A stretch of 64,000 bases of DNA from Liolophura sinensis (taxonomy: Eukaryota > Mollusca > Polyplacophora > Chitonida > Chitonidae). A program made the position numbers and the translations under genes. Every line of letters starts with the position of its first letter. Within the stretch, counting starts at the first letter, position 1. Location of the stretch: positions 18,549,223-18,613,222 of the forward strand of contig NC_088301.1 in the NCBI RefSeq assembly GCF_032854445.1, written 5' to 3'. Positions 53,743 to 64,000 of the stretch are shown here, in pieces. A model generated the notes under the pieces. That model ran no database searches. It was not told the DNA's origin and saw only the letters and a program-made list of their open reading frames with translations.

Positions 53743-56700
53743 GTATGAGCTTTTACCCACAATATCTGTGCATGTGTTGGCAAGTATGACTAAATGATTT
53801 CGGAACAAATGCTTTCAGTGTTGACAACTTTGTGTAGTCAGCAAAGACTCGTGCTTTTAACTTAATTTGACTCTTTATCCTTGTATGTTATTTACTAAGT
53901 CAGTACATTCCTTGTAATCGCTTCAGATGATGCGTAAGGTAGCCCCTACAGACCATCACACTCTCCATTTCTAACAGTCTGTAATTTGTTCGCACTTCAG
54001 TTGACGGACAGACGTGTCGGTTTGGATACAATTGTCGGTACATTTGTAACTGTGCCGGGAACTGTGACCCTCAGGCAGGCTGTGCCGGGCCTTGCGCCAG
54101 GGGCTGGGACGGGCCTAAATGCCAGAGACGTAAGTATTAAACCCATTGTCACTAGCTAATAGACAACTGTGTTGGTTTTGTTCATCCATTCGGCATGACT
54201 GCAACTGTGTAAAAAATACTGTACCTCAGGCTGCGACGGGCTTACACTGATCATACACATTGTCATAGACCCAAATACTAAACTGGTAATTATATTCAGC
54301 TGAGCTCCAGTTCTCATCGCCCCGTGAGTATGACTGTAAAACTGTTAAGAACCTAAGGCCTGAAAATGAGTCAGAGACAAGTCCCAGAGGAGATAATACA
54401 TTGTCACAGTCCTGCAGGTTTTTATCACATTCTTGTCGTGACTCTGAGTTTGACTCTGACCCAGATAATCACTCTGTAGGTGTTAATGTCATTTTATATT
54501 AAATGTGATGACAACACAGCATTTTGAGTAAGACAAGTGACGTTCACTATTTTGCAACTATTATCACAGCACTTTTTCCGAATTCTACGTAAGCCCTGGT
54601 GCTAAGAGTGTTTACATTACTATTTTTAAACATATACATGAACTGATTAAAACCATAACTGGGGTAAAGTGACATGAGGCCGGATTTGACCTGCAGTGTG
54701 TGTCAGCATTTGCCTTTTAAATACACATGTATCATACTGTCTTCACTGCTTTGTTTGTACGCTCCATACCGTAGTCTGTTATATTGAACACACCGATACA
54801 CAATACGATTTGACCAGTCCTCACTATTGGTTGACGTGGTCATGTATGTTTTAACAACAGTTCTCTAGGTTTCGTCTACACACTTGGTATGTCTGTGATT
54901 GTATGACCTTGTGACCCAGACGATAAACAGTTCTCTAGGTCATGACTACACTCTCGGGAAGACTGTGACCCAGACGATAGACTATTCTATAAGCCATGAC
55001 CACACTCTCGGTATGACTGTGACCCAAAAGATAGACAACCCTGTAGGCCATGACCACGCTCTCGGTATGACTGTGACCCAGACGATAGACAGGTATCTAA
55101 GCCATGACCACATTCTTGGTATGATTGTGACCCAGACGATAGACAGTTATGTAGGCCATGACCACATTTTCGGTATGATTATGACTGTAACTGGGTTTTT
55201 GACCCATCCGATATACAGCTCTCTGGGTTTTGACCACACTCTCGGTATGGTTGCGGATGTATCTGGAATTGTGAACCAGATATGGCAGTTCTCTAGGCAT
55301 GGCCACACTCTCGGTATGACTGTGACCCTGACGATAGACAGTCCTGTAGACCATGACCACACTGTCGGTATGACAGTGACTGTTTCTGGGTTTTTGATCT
55401 AGGCGATAGACACTTCTCTTGGTAATGACCACGACTCTCAGTATGACTGCGAATGTATCTGGAATTGTGACCCAGACGATAGACAGTTCTGGAGGCCATG
55501 ACCCAACTTGTCATGACCGTGACCCAGACGATAGACAGTTCTCTACACCATGACCACACTGTCGGTAAAGCTGTAACCCAAAAGATAGACAGTCCTGTAG
55601 GCCTTGAATATAAGCGTCAAGTCCGACATTCATATACCATTCGTAGTCCGTAAAGGGCGTTCCAAGTCGATAATCGCAAGATACATTTCCAAAACAAAGT
55701 TTAACACTAACTCCCAAAGACAAAGGTATGTAAAAAATTATACAAATAAGAAACAAAGCCGGTAACACACAAGAGAGAAACGGTCATAGGTTTTCAATGA
55801 TGCTGGGCAGACAATGAATATTCCAGGCATTAATTCCATATCAAAGTTCAAATTCGTAGTCCGTGAATGAGTTCCATGTCACTCTCCGTATGACTGTGAC
55901 CCAGAACATAGACAACTCTCTACGCCATGACCACACTATCGGTATGACTGTGACCCAGACGGTGGACAGTGTTGTAGGCCATGACTACACCCGTGGTGTG
56001 ACTTTGATTGTAACTAGGCTTGTGACCAAGACAAGTCTGGCAATGACTGTGACGCAGACAATAGACAGTTCTTTGGGCCATGGCCACACTCTTGGTATGA
56101 CCGTGACCCAGACGATAGCTAGCTATCTAGGCCGTAACCACACTCTGGTATGACTGTGACCCATGCGACAGACAATTATGTAGAGCGTGACCACACTCTT
56201 GGTATGACTGTGACCCAGACGATAGACAGTTATCTAGACCATGACCACACCCTCTGATTGACTTTGACCCAGACGATAGACAATTTTCTAGGTTATAACC
56301 AATCTCGGCTTAATCTGGGATTGTGACCCAGTAACCATAATTAACTCGGTAAGAGTGTGACTATTTCTGGGCTTGTGACCCACACGATAGACAGGTCTTT
56401 AGGAAGTCATGATTCGCATACGATAAACAGTTCTCCAAATTATGATAATGCTCTCGATATCATAATTATATAAATATATCTGGACTTGTCTGGACCACAC
56501 ACTTGGCATAACCTTGATTTTGTGGACTTGTGACCCAGACGATAGACAGTCCTCTATGGCATGACCACACTTTTGGCATGACTGCGAATGTATCTAGACT
56601 TTGGTCTAGACCCTTGGTGTTACTTTGATTGTATCTAGGCTTGTGACCAAGACAAGTCTGGCGATGACAGTGACGCAGACAGTAGACAGTTCTTTGGGCC

Positions 56701-57345
56701 ATGGCCACACTCTTGGTATGACTGTGACCCAGACGATAGCTAGCTATCTAGGCCGTAACCACACTCTGGTATGACTGTGACCCATGCGACAGACAATTAT
56801 GTAGGGCGTGACCACACTCTTGGTATGACTGTGACCCATACGATAAACAGTTCTCTTGGTCATGACCACACCCCCAGTATTGCATCTGCATCTGGGCTTG
56901 TGACCCGGACAATGTCGAGTTCTCTAGGATATATCTGTAACTGTATCAGGTCTTGTGCCCTAGACCATATACAGTTCCCACATTATGACCACATTGTCGA
57001 CATGACTACGGCTGTATTAGGTCTTGTGACCCAAACAGTTCCCTATGCTATGGCCACGCTCTCGTTATGAATACATTGACATAATATGTAATATTTACTT
57101 AGGAATGTGTCGATTTTAATTCTTAGGCAATGTGGCTTTGAATCAACCGACGAGCCAGTCTTCAAACTTTTTATCCTACACTTCTGGATATGCTGTGGAC
57201 GGTGTTGTGGGTCATTCTCTGGAGCAAACACGTTGTACTCACACAGGAAATGATGACCAAAGCTGGTGGATGGTGACACTGGACGAGGCGCACAGCATTT
57301 ACAGATTCCAGATCTACAACAGAAAAGGAAATTGTGCAGTCACAT
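53670..57345 (+). CDS. gene C: partial receptor copy (first three exons)
   Basis: Exons 53,670-53,742 (signal peptide), 54,001-54,129 (EGF1) and 57,127-57,345 (F5/8C first half) match gene B in length, phase and splice sites, and all are open. No later exon appears before the window ends. The next intron is interrupted by the I/Nimb LINE at 58.4-63.86 kb. By comparison with gene B, the second F5/8C exon would lie some kilobases beyond the right edge. Confidence 0.8.
54001..54129 (+). CDS. gene C exon 2, EGF1
   Basis: Acceptor TTTGTTCGCACTTCAG, 129 nt, phase 1, donor GTAAGT. Reads DGQTCRFGYNCRYICNCAGN, CDPQAGCAGPCARGWDGPKC. All eight cysteines are kept. Confidence 0.9.
54870..57070. repeat. 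about 60-bp minisatellite in intron 2 of gene C
   Basis: Same unit as in gene B (TGTGACCCAGACGATAGACA...) but nearly twice as long an array. It contains a near-identical internal direct duplication (about 56,018-56,215 and 56,638-56,834) not present in gene B, and a roughly 300-bp island of other sequence at 55.6-55.87 kb. Confidence 0.85.
57127..57345 (+). CDS. gene C exon 3, F5/8C first half
   Basis: The acceptor TTTTAATTCTTAG opens a 219-nt phase-1 exon: NVALNQPTSQSSNFLSY, YAVDGVVGHSLEQT, CTHTGNDDQSWWMVTLDEAH, RFQIYNRKGNC. It is three codons shorter at the 3' end than gene B. Donor GTAAGT. The second half of the domain is outside the window. Confidence 0.88.
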
Positions 57346-58440
57346 GTAAGTGACACATTACTTGTTGAAAAAACTAAAGGACCAAACTTGGTTGGCCTAC
57401 TCCATATTCCATAATTGCATAAAGAACACATATTTCTCATAAGAGGTGTTTAGAAGACTTCTGTAATCGTATCCCTTACCCCACAACCCCTGTAGAATGT
57501 GTTACCTTTCGTGCAAGCTTAAAGGGATATACCATATTGTCACTTTGTTTAACAATATCATTGTCAGCGCGTTCTATAGCAATGAAAAATTACCGGAGCC
57601 TTTGACTAATAGTTATTTTAGGGTTAGAGGGTATTTTAACGTGGATTGAAAGGCTTAAATTGTCAGGCAGCAAGTAGCAACGATTCTCAACGCTCCAGAA
57701 TCTTTTTTAGCATTTCTGGAATAATGGATTTTTCTAATCGGCAGCGTTGCCTTACAAGGTTCTCCGTGTTTTTAAAATGTTTGCCAGTGAGCAATTTGAC
57801 TGCTCCGTCGGCCAAATCCAAGGAGTGTAAATGCTGAAAAAAACTCGGTGTACTTATTCTTCCAAATAAGTCTAGACCAGTGACAGCTAATATATTCTAG
57901 ACCTGTGACGGCTAATAAATTACAGTTAGCATCACTGCATTTTTACCTAATTCTGCTTAACGTGTTAGGAGACGTTGTAGCATACAACCGAATCGAACCG
58001 TCAGAACACCCGTATCATTTCGATTTTATCGCATTCAACGAGTTGTAAGCTTGTCGAGTGGTGCATTTGCATGCTACAAATAGCGGAGACCGGAAGATCA
58101 AGTCGCTTTAAGTTTTTACGCTAAGAGTTATCTCACATTGTGTCATCAGCCACAACCATGTCCGAAAAAGCGTTAAGGCATCAACCAGAAAATGTAAAAT
58201 CGCCAGTCTTCATATTACTTTCTACGTGAGTACAACCCACTGTCATGACTAACGTTTACTTAAGAACGCTAGACCATAGCAGCGGAGCTGAACGAGACAA
58301 CTCCTTTGCATGCGTATTTTGTCGAACGCTACAAGTTGAATATTACAAGTTGCTACTACAAATCGCATCGTGAGAACTGGCCTATAGTTGCGAGCATTTG
58401 GCAGCTTTCACATAGACGTCGCTGCTCTGGTTTTATTCTC
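57346..58440. other. intron 3 of gene C before the LINE
   Basis: Collinear with 19,822-21,060 in gene B. No exon seen. Confidence 0.6.
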
Positions 58441-58515
58441 TATGCAGAAACAAATCACACTGTTCCAAACGCATAGTTGTGGTCCTCTCTTTAGGGTAGT
58501 AGTTCCTGGCCCATA

Positions 58516-60027
58516 ATGTTGTGGGCAGGGCGAGTAAATAGACCCTTAAGCCTTAAGCTTGTAATACAGGGAGGTGTACAACCGGTTGAAGTATACAATC
58601 GGCTAAAGAAGTTAGTGGGGAGTGGGCCTAATGTCCTAAAGGGACTAATCAATGTCTCTAGAGATGTCTGGAATGTTACAGTGGTTACGCAAACTGTGAA
58701 GGAGCAGCTGTTGACTAGCGGCTTCTCATTCAAAGGGGTAGATTGTCCAATATATAATGTGGAGGAGCAAAGGCTCCTGGTTAGATCTCGATGTCCGATC
58801 GAGGTGCCCGATGACACTATTCGAGGTTTGATGTCCCGGTATGGCACCGTCCATCACGTCAGCCGGGAACATTACCTTTTTGATAGGTCACTTGATAATG
58901 GTATGCGCCGTATTTACATGAGTGGTGTGACCGAGATCATTCCACAATCAATTTCGGTTGGGAATTTTAGAATTCCTTTGTGGTACAGAGGTCAGGTCCG
59001 TGCCTGTCACATCTGTGATAGCGCAGAACATTTCAAGGCCGACTGTCCTTTAAAGGATAAATGCCTCAAGTGTAAACAGGCAGGCCACTTTCGAAAAGAC
59101 TGCCCGCTGAGCGGTGAAAATGACAATGGCGATAATGACGATAACGATTGCAATGATAATGATGATGATGATAAAGACAGTAATGTTAATGAAGTTGAAG
59201 GTGACAATAAAGATGAGAATGAAGGTCGAGGAAATGATGATGGTAATTATAGTGAGGGACATGGGAATGATATGGAAATTGGGTTTCTGGCGAATCTGTT
59301 CCTTCCAGTCAACAAAATAAAGGGACTTTGGATAACTCTGCTGCTGACAACGAGGAAGCTGGAGAGTGGCAAGTTGTCACTAACTCCATGTCCTTCAGCA
59401 AAAAGATTCGAAATAAGCGCATTGATGCTACAAATAAGGTCAGGAAGTTAAGCGAATCGCCAGTAGTAGGTGGGCCCCAGAGCCTTTGCCAGGCATCTCA
59501 GACGTCAAATAGCCTGAAGTGGGTTGTCGGTATGAGTAAAATCTCGAATTCCTCCTCACCCCCTAGATCGTCAGATATTTCGAATACTACCCCATCCTGC
59601 ATTAAGGAGACGCAATCTAGTGACGTGACACCCTCCAAAGGTGCACTTGGTAAGAGCCCGTCCTTATGGGGTAGCACGTTCAGCCCTGACCCGTCTACCA
59701 TGTCACAGTTAGACACTAGAGATATAGCAGATTGCCTTGATCCTCAGGGAAGCTCTCAGCAATCTGATATGTCTAGGACTGGTGGAGAATCCAATATGGA
59801 GGAATCTCTTTCGGAAATGGATGCACCCGAAGACTTGCCTGCCTATACCAATGGCAAGGGTGAGGTCTTGGTACCTTTCTCAACATCCCTGGGGTCGTAT
59901 TATCGCAGACTCTAAAGTTGACAAGGTTAAAAAGCAGAGGAAGTTGATAACGTTGTCACAGGAGGATTTTGCTGAGCGTAGGGCAGCGATGTATAAGAAG
60001 TCCAGGAAAAAGAAAAAGAATAAATAA
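58516..60027 (+). pseudogene. LINE ORF1 (Gag-like, two zinc knuckles), frameshifted
   Basis: The first part (58,516-59,451) opens with an RRM-like region and then two CX2CX4HX4C knuckles (CHICDSAEHFKADC and CLKCKQAGHFRKDC, near residues 164-195), then an Asp/Asn-rich acidic stretch. Near 59,300 the coding sense moves to another frame (59,328-59,915, Ser-rich, with EEAGEWQVVT). It returns to the first frame near 59,890 for the basic C-terminus KKSRKKKKNK. Two opposite indels explain this. Confidence 0.8.
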
Positions 60028-60036
60028 ATATTAATA

Positions 60037-62062
60037 ATGGCTACTACAAAGATCTTACAGTGGAACTGTAGAGGATTGAGGTGTAACCTCGCAGAGCTTC
60101 AGATGTTAGCTCAAGACCTCAATCCTATAGTTTTTAGCTTGCAGGGAAACTCTGATGACTGATCCTAGTTATCAATGTCGAGGTTATGTATCTCATCACG
60201 CTGTTGCCACGTCTACGAATGGAAAGGCATCAGGGGGTTCTTCTCTTTTGATTAGGCAGGGTGTAATACACAATAGAATGGCACTGAACACCGATTTGCA
60301 GGCGGTGGCGGTGCGTATCACACTGGGTATAGTATTAACAATCTGTTCTATTTATATACAACCTTCTTCTACTCTTCACCAACAAGAGCTGCAAAATTTA
60401 TATGATCAATTACCTAAACCGTGTCTTCTTTTGGGTGACTTTAATGCCCATAGTGTTCTCTGGGGTGACTCTAAACGTAACCAGAAGGGCTCTGTATTGG
60501 AGGATTTTATATCTAATAACTCTCTATGCGTTTTAAATGATGGCACACATACTGACCTTCATCCTGCAAAGGGCATTTATTCGGTCCTTGATTTAGCTCT
60601 GGCTGATGCAGGGCTAAGATCGGGATTCAGCTGGAGCGTCCATGTTGATCTCTGCGGAAGCGACCACTTCCCCACCATACTTACCCTTGAGGAGCCGGTA
60701 TCTCCCTCCCTTCCACGCTTTAATTATGATAAAGCAGACTGGCCCCGCTTTGCTGTTCTGTGTGGTGAAACACTTACTAGCGACCTTTTTCTTGATGCAG
60801 TTGATCCTATTCAGTTATTCTCGGATCAGCTAATCGATGTAGCCTCCAAATGTATCCCGAAATCTTGTGCGGAACCCCGAATTAAGAAACCGTTGTTCAC
60901 GGAGGACTGTAAACGAGCTAGGCGTTTAAGGAAACATGCTGAGCGCGTGTACCGATGTAGACCATCTCCCGGTAATTTAGACGATGTTAGGCGTACTCGA
61001 CCTAAAGCCCGTAGGACTATCAAACAGTCCAAACGTGACTCTTGGAAACGTTATGTTTCTAACATTAATCATCGTACCCCTATGTCAAAAGTCTGGAATA
61101 TGATCCAACGCATCAAAGGCAAGGGATCCAATGTCACTGTCAATCATCTTAAAGACGGGAATAATTCTTTGACAGAAAAACTTGACATAGCCAACAGGTT
61201 GGGCGCTTCTTTTGAGCACCATTCGTCTTCAGATAATTACTTGCCTCAGTTTCAGCGTAACAAAGAACGGACCGAGGCAAGTCCTCTTGATTTCACATCC
61301 TCAAATGAAGAATCCTACAATGCTACATTTTCTCTACATGAACTATCCGTATCCCTTAGCAAGGCCCATGACTCAACTCCAGGGCCAGATGATATCCACT
61401 ATCAGCTTTTACCACACCTTCCAGAATCTTCCTTGAGGGTGCTTCTTGGAATTTTTAATACCATTTGGATTTCCGGGAATTTTAGTGCCTCATGGCAAAA
61501 CGCTATTATTGTTCCCATCCCAAAGCCCGGAAAGGATTCTACCGATCCAAATAACTATCGTCTTATTTCCTTACCCAGTTGTGTATGCAAGACTATGGAG
61601 AGGATGATCAACGATCGCTTGGTTTGGTTTTTGGAGACTAATGAGTTGATAAGCGACATTCAATGTGGATTTCGAAAGAATCGCAGTACTGTTGATCACC
61701 TTGTTCGTCTAGAATGCTTTATTAAGAACGGTATCGTTAATCGTGACCATGTCGTATCTGTCTTTTTTGTTTTGGAAAAGGCATATGACACTACTTGGAA
61801 ATTTGACATTATGAAAGATATGCATGGATTTGGACTTAGAGGTCGGCTTCCTGACTTTATTCGTAAATTCTTAGACCATCGTCACTTCCAAGTTCGGGTT
61901 GGGGCTACCCTATCTGACTACTTTGAACAAGATCAGGGGGTTCCCCAAGGCATCATTTTATCAGTTACTCTCTTTAGCATTATGATCAATTGCCTTGCCA
62001 GAGTTTTATCTCCTAGTATGAATGTGTCCCTTTTTGTGGACGATCTTGGTATTTCTTCTTGA
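60037..62062 (+). pseudogene. LINE ORF2: endonuclease and reverse transcriptase
   Basis: It starts at ATG 60,037 (ILQWNCRGLRCN). The frame breaks near 60,145, where one extra G disrupts the endonuclease LQET motif. The frame from 60,155 continues with KASGGSSLLIRQG, LLLGDFNAHSVLWGD and DLCGSDHFPTI. The reverse transcriptase follows: TPGPDDIHYQLL, VPIPKPGKD, YRLISLPS, QCGFRKNRSTVDHL, QGVPQGIILS and FVDD. Motif A reads FFVLEKAYD, with Val (codon 61,769-61,771) in place of the usual Asp, so polymerase activity should be lost. TGA ends it at 62,060-62,062. Confidence 0.88.
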
Positions 62063-63687
62063 GGCAAAGGTATGCACACTATTGAGAGACAGCTGCCTGG
62101 GCACTGGGGAACGGATTTAAGTTCTCCAAGTCGAAGACTAACTGTGTACACTTTTGTCGGAAGTACTTCCCCCATGAAGACCCCAAGGTATTTTTAGATG
62201 GGTCCCCCATCAAAGGTGTGCCGGAGGCAAAATTCCTCGGGGTGATCTTCGATAAGCACCTTACATTTAAATCTCACATTAATTATCTTAGAGCCAGATG
62301 CCTAAAGGCGCTTGATATTTTGAAGGTTGTCTCTAGTGCTCGATGGGGAGGGGATCATGAAACCCTACTTCAGCTCTACCGAGCACTGATTCGTTCTAAG
62401 CTAGAAAATGCCTGCAGTGTTTATGGAGGTGCGTCACGCTCCCAGTTGAAGAAACTCAATACTGTACATCACCAGGCCCTACGGTTGTGCTTAGGGGCTT
62501 TCCGTACCTCTCCTGTGGAGAGTCTGTATGTTGAGGCAAACGAGCCTCCCCTGGAGCTTCGAAGAACTAAACTATCCTTACAGTATATCAACAAGCTTAG
62601 AGCAAACCCATCCAACCCAGACTTTGATTGAGGCTTCCATCCGGAATTTGAAGACTTATATGCTCAGAAGCCATCCATTGTTCCTCCACTGGGTGTCCGC
62701 ATTCAGGAACATGTGCAAGCAGCTGGACTTGGGCTGGATACTATCACCCCCATACGCATCCAGGAAGATCCACCGTGGTCATGTCCTGAGCCTCAGGTTG
62801 AAACCTCGCTCTCCTCCCTGAAGAAATGTTCCACCAACCCTTTAGTATACCAGCAGGAGTTTAGTAATATGTGTTCAAAGTATCCATTTTATCACCGCAT
62901 ATTCACTGACGGTTCCAAGAATGATGATGGCGTGGCTACTGCCGCTGTCCTTGGGCCCAGAAACATTTCAACTCGGTTTCCAAATTCCTGTTCTGTATTT
63001 ACTGCGGAAGCCAAGGCAATTTTGTGCGCACTTCGGTCCATTCCAGAGCTAGGAGGTAGCAGATTTCTCATCTGCTCTGACTCCCTTTCCTGCCTTCAGG
63101 CAATTCGGGTTAGATCACCTGTACATCCAGACATTCTGTCTATCAGGGAGATGTGTAAACGACTTAATGAAGATTTTATCATTGTCTTTTGTTGGGTGCC
63201 CGGGCATATGGGTATCCCTGGGAATACTGCTGCAGATGAAGCCGCGAAGGCGGCTTTGCATTCCGTTACTACCCAAACTGACGTTCCATATTCGGACTTG
63301 CCTTCACTTATTTGCTCCTATATAAAGCGCTTGTTTCAGGCTCAATTGGATGACCAGACAACCAACAAACAGCATGATATTCGTCAGTTTGTTGGTCCAG
63401 CACCTTCCCTTTCACGGCATCGTCTCCTCTCTTGCATTTTGAGGAGGTGTCGTATCGGTCGCACACGTGCTACGCATGGGTATTTGTTGAAAGGAGAAGA
63501 TGCTCCTCATTGCTTTGCTTGTGATCAACGGTTCACAGTCAAGCACATATTGCTTGACTGTGGCGACTTTGCTCCTGTACGAGATTCCTTTTATTACGTG
63601 AGGTCTCTTTCAGAACTTTTCAATTCAGTAGAAAGTGATACTATTTTTGATTTTCTCTCTACCATTGGTATGGCAGGAAAGCTGTGA
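62063..63687 (+). pseudogene. LINE ORF2 continued: thumb, RNase H and C-terminal zinc motif
   Basis: After the stop and a small deletion, the sense resumes with GFKFSKSKTNCVHFCRKYF, then (62,218 on) EAKFLGVIFDKHLTFKSHIN and LRLCLGAFRTSPVESLYVEA. An in-frame TGA (62,629-62,631) is followed in the same frame by RNase H: FTDGSK, FTAEAKAILCALRS, CSDSLSCLQAI and WVPGHMGIPGN-AADEAAK, with the acidic residues kept. The C-terminus has CFACDQRFTVKHILLDC, the CCHC-like motif of I-group LINEs. Stop at 63,685-63,687. Confidence 0.88.
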
Positions 63688-63857
63688 TTTTAAACTACCG
63701 TCTGTGTTTGTTATATGACTTCTGGTGTCCTTTTTTGACTGAATAGTAAATGAATTATCCGTAGTAGATCGACTACTTGACGTTTTATTGCAGCGATAAA
63801 ATTGAAATATGGTTAAAAGCGACGTTAAAACTTTCACTCACTCATTCACTCACTCCT

Positions 63858-64000
63858 TTAACAATGCTGTGCCCAATTCAGATAAACGACATCTAAAAGT
63901 ATGATACAGGTACGAACAGACAACAGATGTGAGCTAAATGCTGTGATGTCTGAACTACTTCGGGGTTCCTGTTTTATTTGACTGCTCATCATATCAAATT
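63858..64000. other. intron 3 of gene C resumes after the LINE
   Basis: Matches 22,588-22,730 of gene B closely (for example ACATCTAAA-GTATGATAC and GTGAGCTAAATGCTGTGATG), showing that the duplication extends past the right edge. Confidence 0.75.

Larger units (their letters stand above)
58445..63857 (+). mobile_element. I/Nimb-type LINE, nearly complete but inactive
   Basis: About 5.4 kb with ORF1 (RRM-like part and two CCHC knuckles), ORF2 (AP-type endonuclease, reverse transcriptase, RNase H, terminal CCHC-like motif) and a 3' end ACGTTAAAACTTTCACTCAC followed by TCATTCACTCACTCC. RNase H places it in the I group. Homology to gene B intron 3 stops before it and resumes right after it at TTTAACAATGCTGTG. 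Lesions: frameshifts in ORF1, a frameshift at the endonuclease start, loss of a catalytic Asp in the reverse transcriptase, two stop codons and a deletion. Confidence 0.88.

Noticed and set aside
58491-58847. 118-codon minus-strand frame
   Set aside because: Antisense shadow of LINE ORF1.
59114-59320. Methionine/isoleucine-rich small frame
   Set aside because: Out-of-frame shadow of the GATGATAAT-rich acidic stretch of LINE ORF1.

Overview
The window reads as nuclear DNA of an invertebrate animal, most likely a lophotrochozoan such as a mollusc or brachiopod. The evidence is small phase-1 exons with GT-AG borders, long introns, tRNA-derived SINEs, decayed LINEs of two groups, a solo LTR, and EGF plus F5/8-type C (fucolectin-like) domain exons of a kind common in lophotrochozoan genomes. 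The species cannot be named from the sequence, and no bacterial features are present.

The backbone is a tandem cluster of three copies of one receptor gene, all on the + strand. Copy A (about 3.1-10.8 kb) is a pseudogene with exons in the expected order but with stops, frameshifts, a lost splice donor and no cytoplasmic-tail exon. Copy B (17,122-48,491) is the complete one: signal peptide, EGF, a two-exon F5/8C domain, three sound EGF exons, a group of damaged membrane-proximal EGF exons, a transmembrane exon and a tail exon. Copy C (from 53,670) has the signal peptide, first EGF and first F5/8C exons and runs off the right end. The segments before A (about 1.1-3.1 kb), between A and B (10.8-17.1 kb) and between B and C (48.5-53.7 kb) are also homologous, so the repeated unit is gene plus flank.

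The predicted B protein is a type I membrane receptor whose tail carries three YxxV tyrosine motifs. The first of these also fits TxYxxV and overlaps a YxxM. All ectodomain exon borders are phase 1, so exons can be skipped without changing frame. Skipping the three damaged EGF exons leaves an open frame of about 460 codons. The transmembrane exon has been amplified with its 5' splice site into about ten 108-bp units. The intron after EGF1 in B and C holds a roughly 60-bp minisatellite whose unit looks like a decayed piece of EGF-coding sequence.

Mobile DNA fills the rest. There are about ten tRNA-derived SINE copies or fragments, a 772-bp solo LTR found only in the A-B interval, a CR1/L2-like LINE (about 22.9-27.6 kb), two related LINE fragments that differ by a micro-inversion (36.7 and 42.8 kb), a 559-bp foldback element, a DDE-transposase remnant with a nearby MITE-like hairpin, and a nearly full-length but inactivated I/Nimb-type LINE with RNase H (about 58.4-63.86 kb) that interrupts copy C. 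No cellular rRNA, tRNA or CRISPR features were found.
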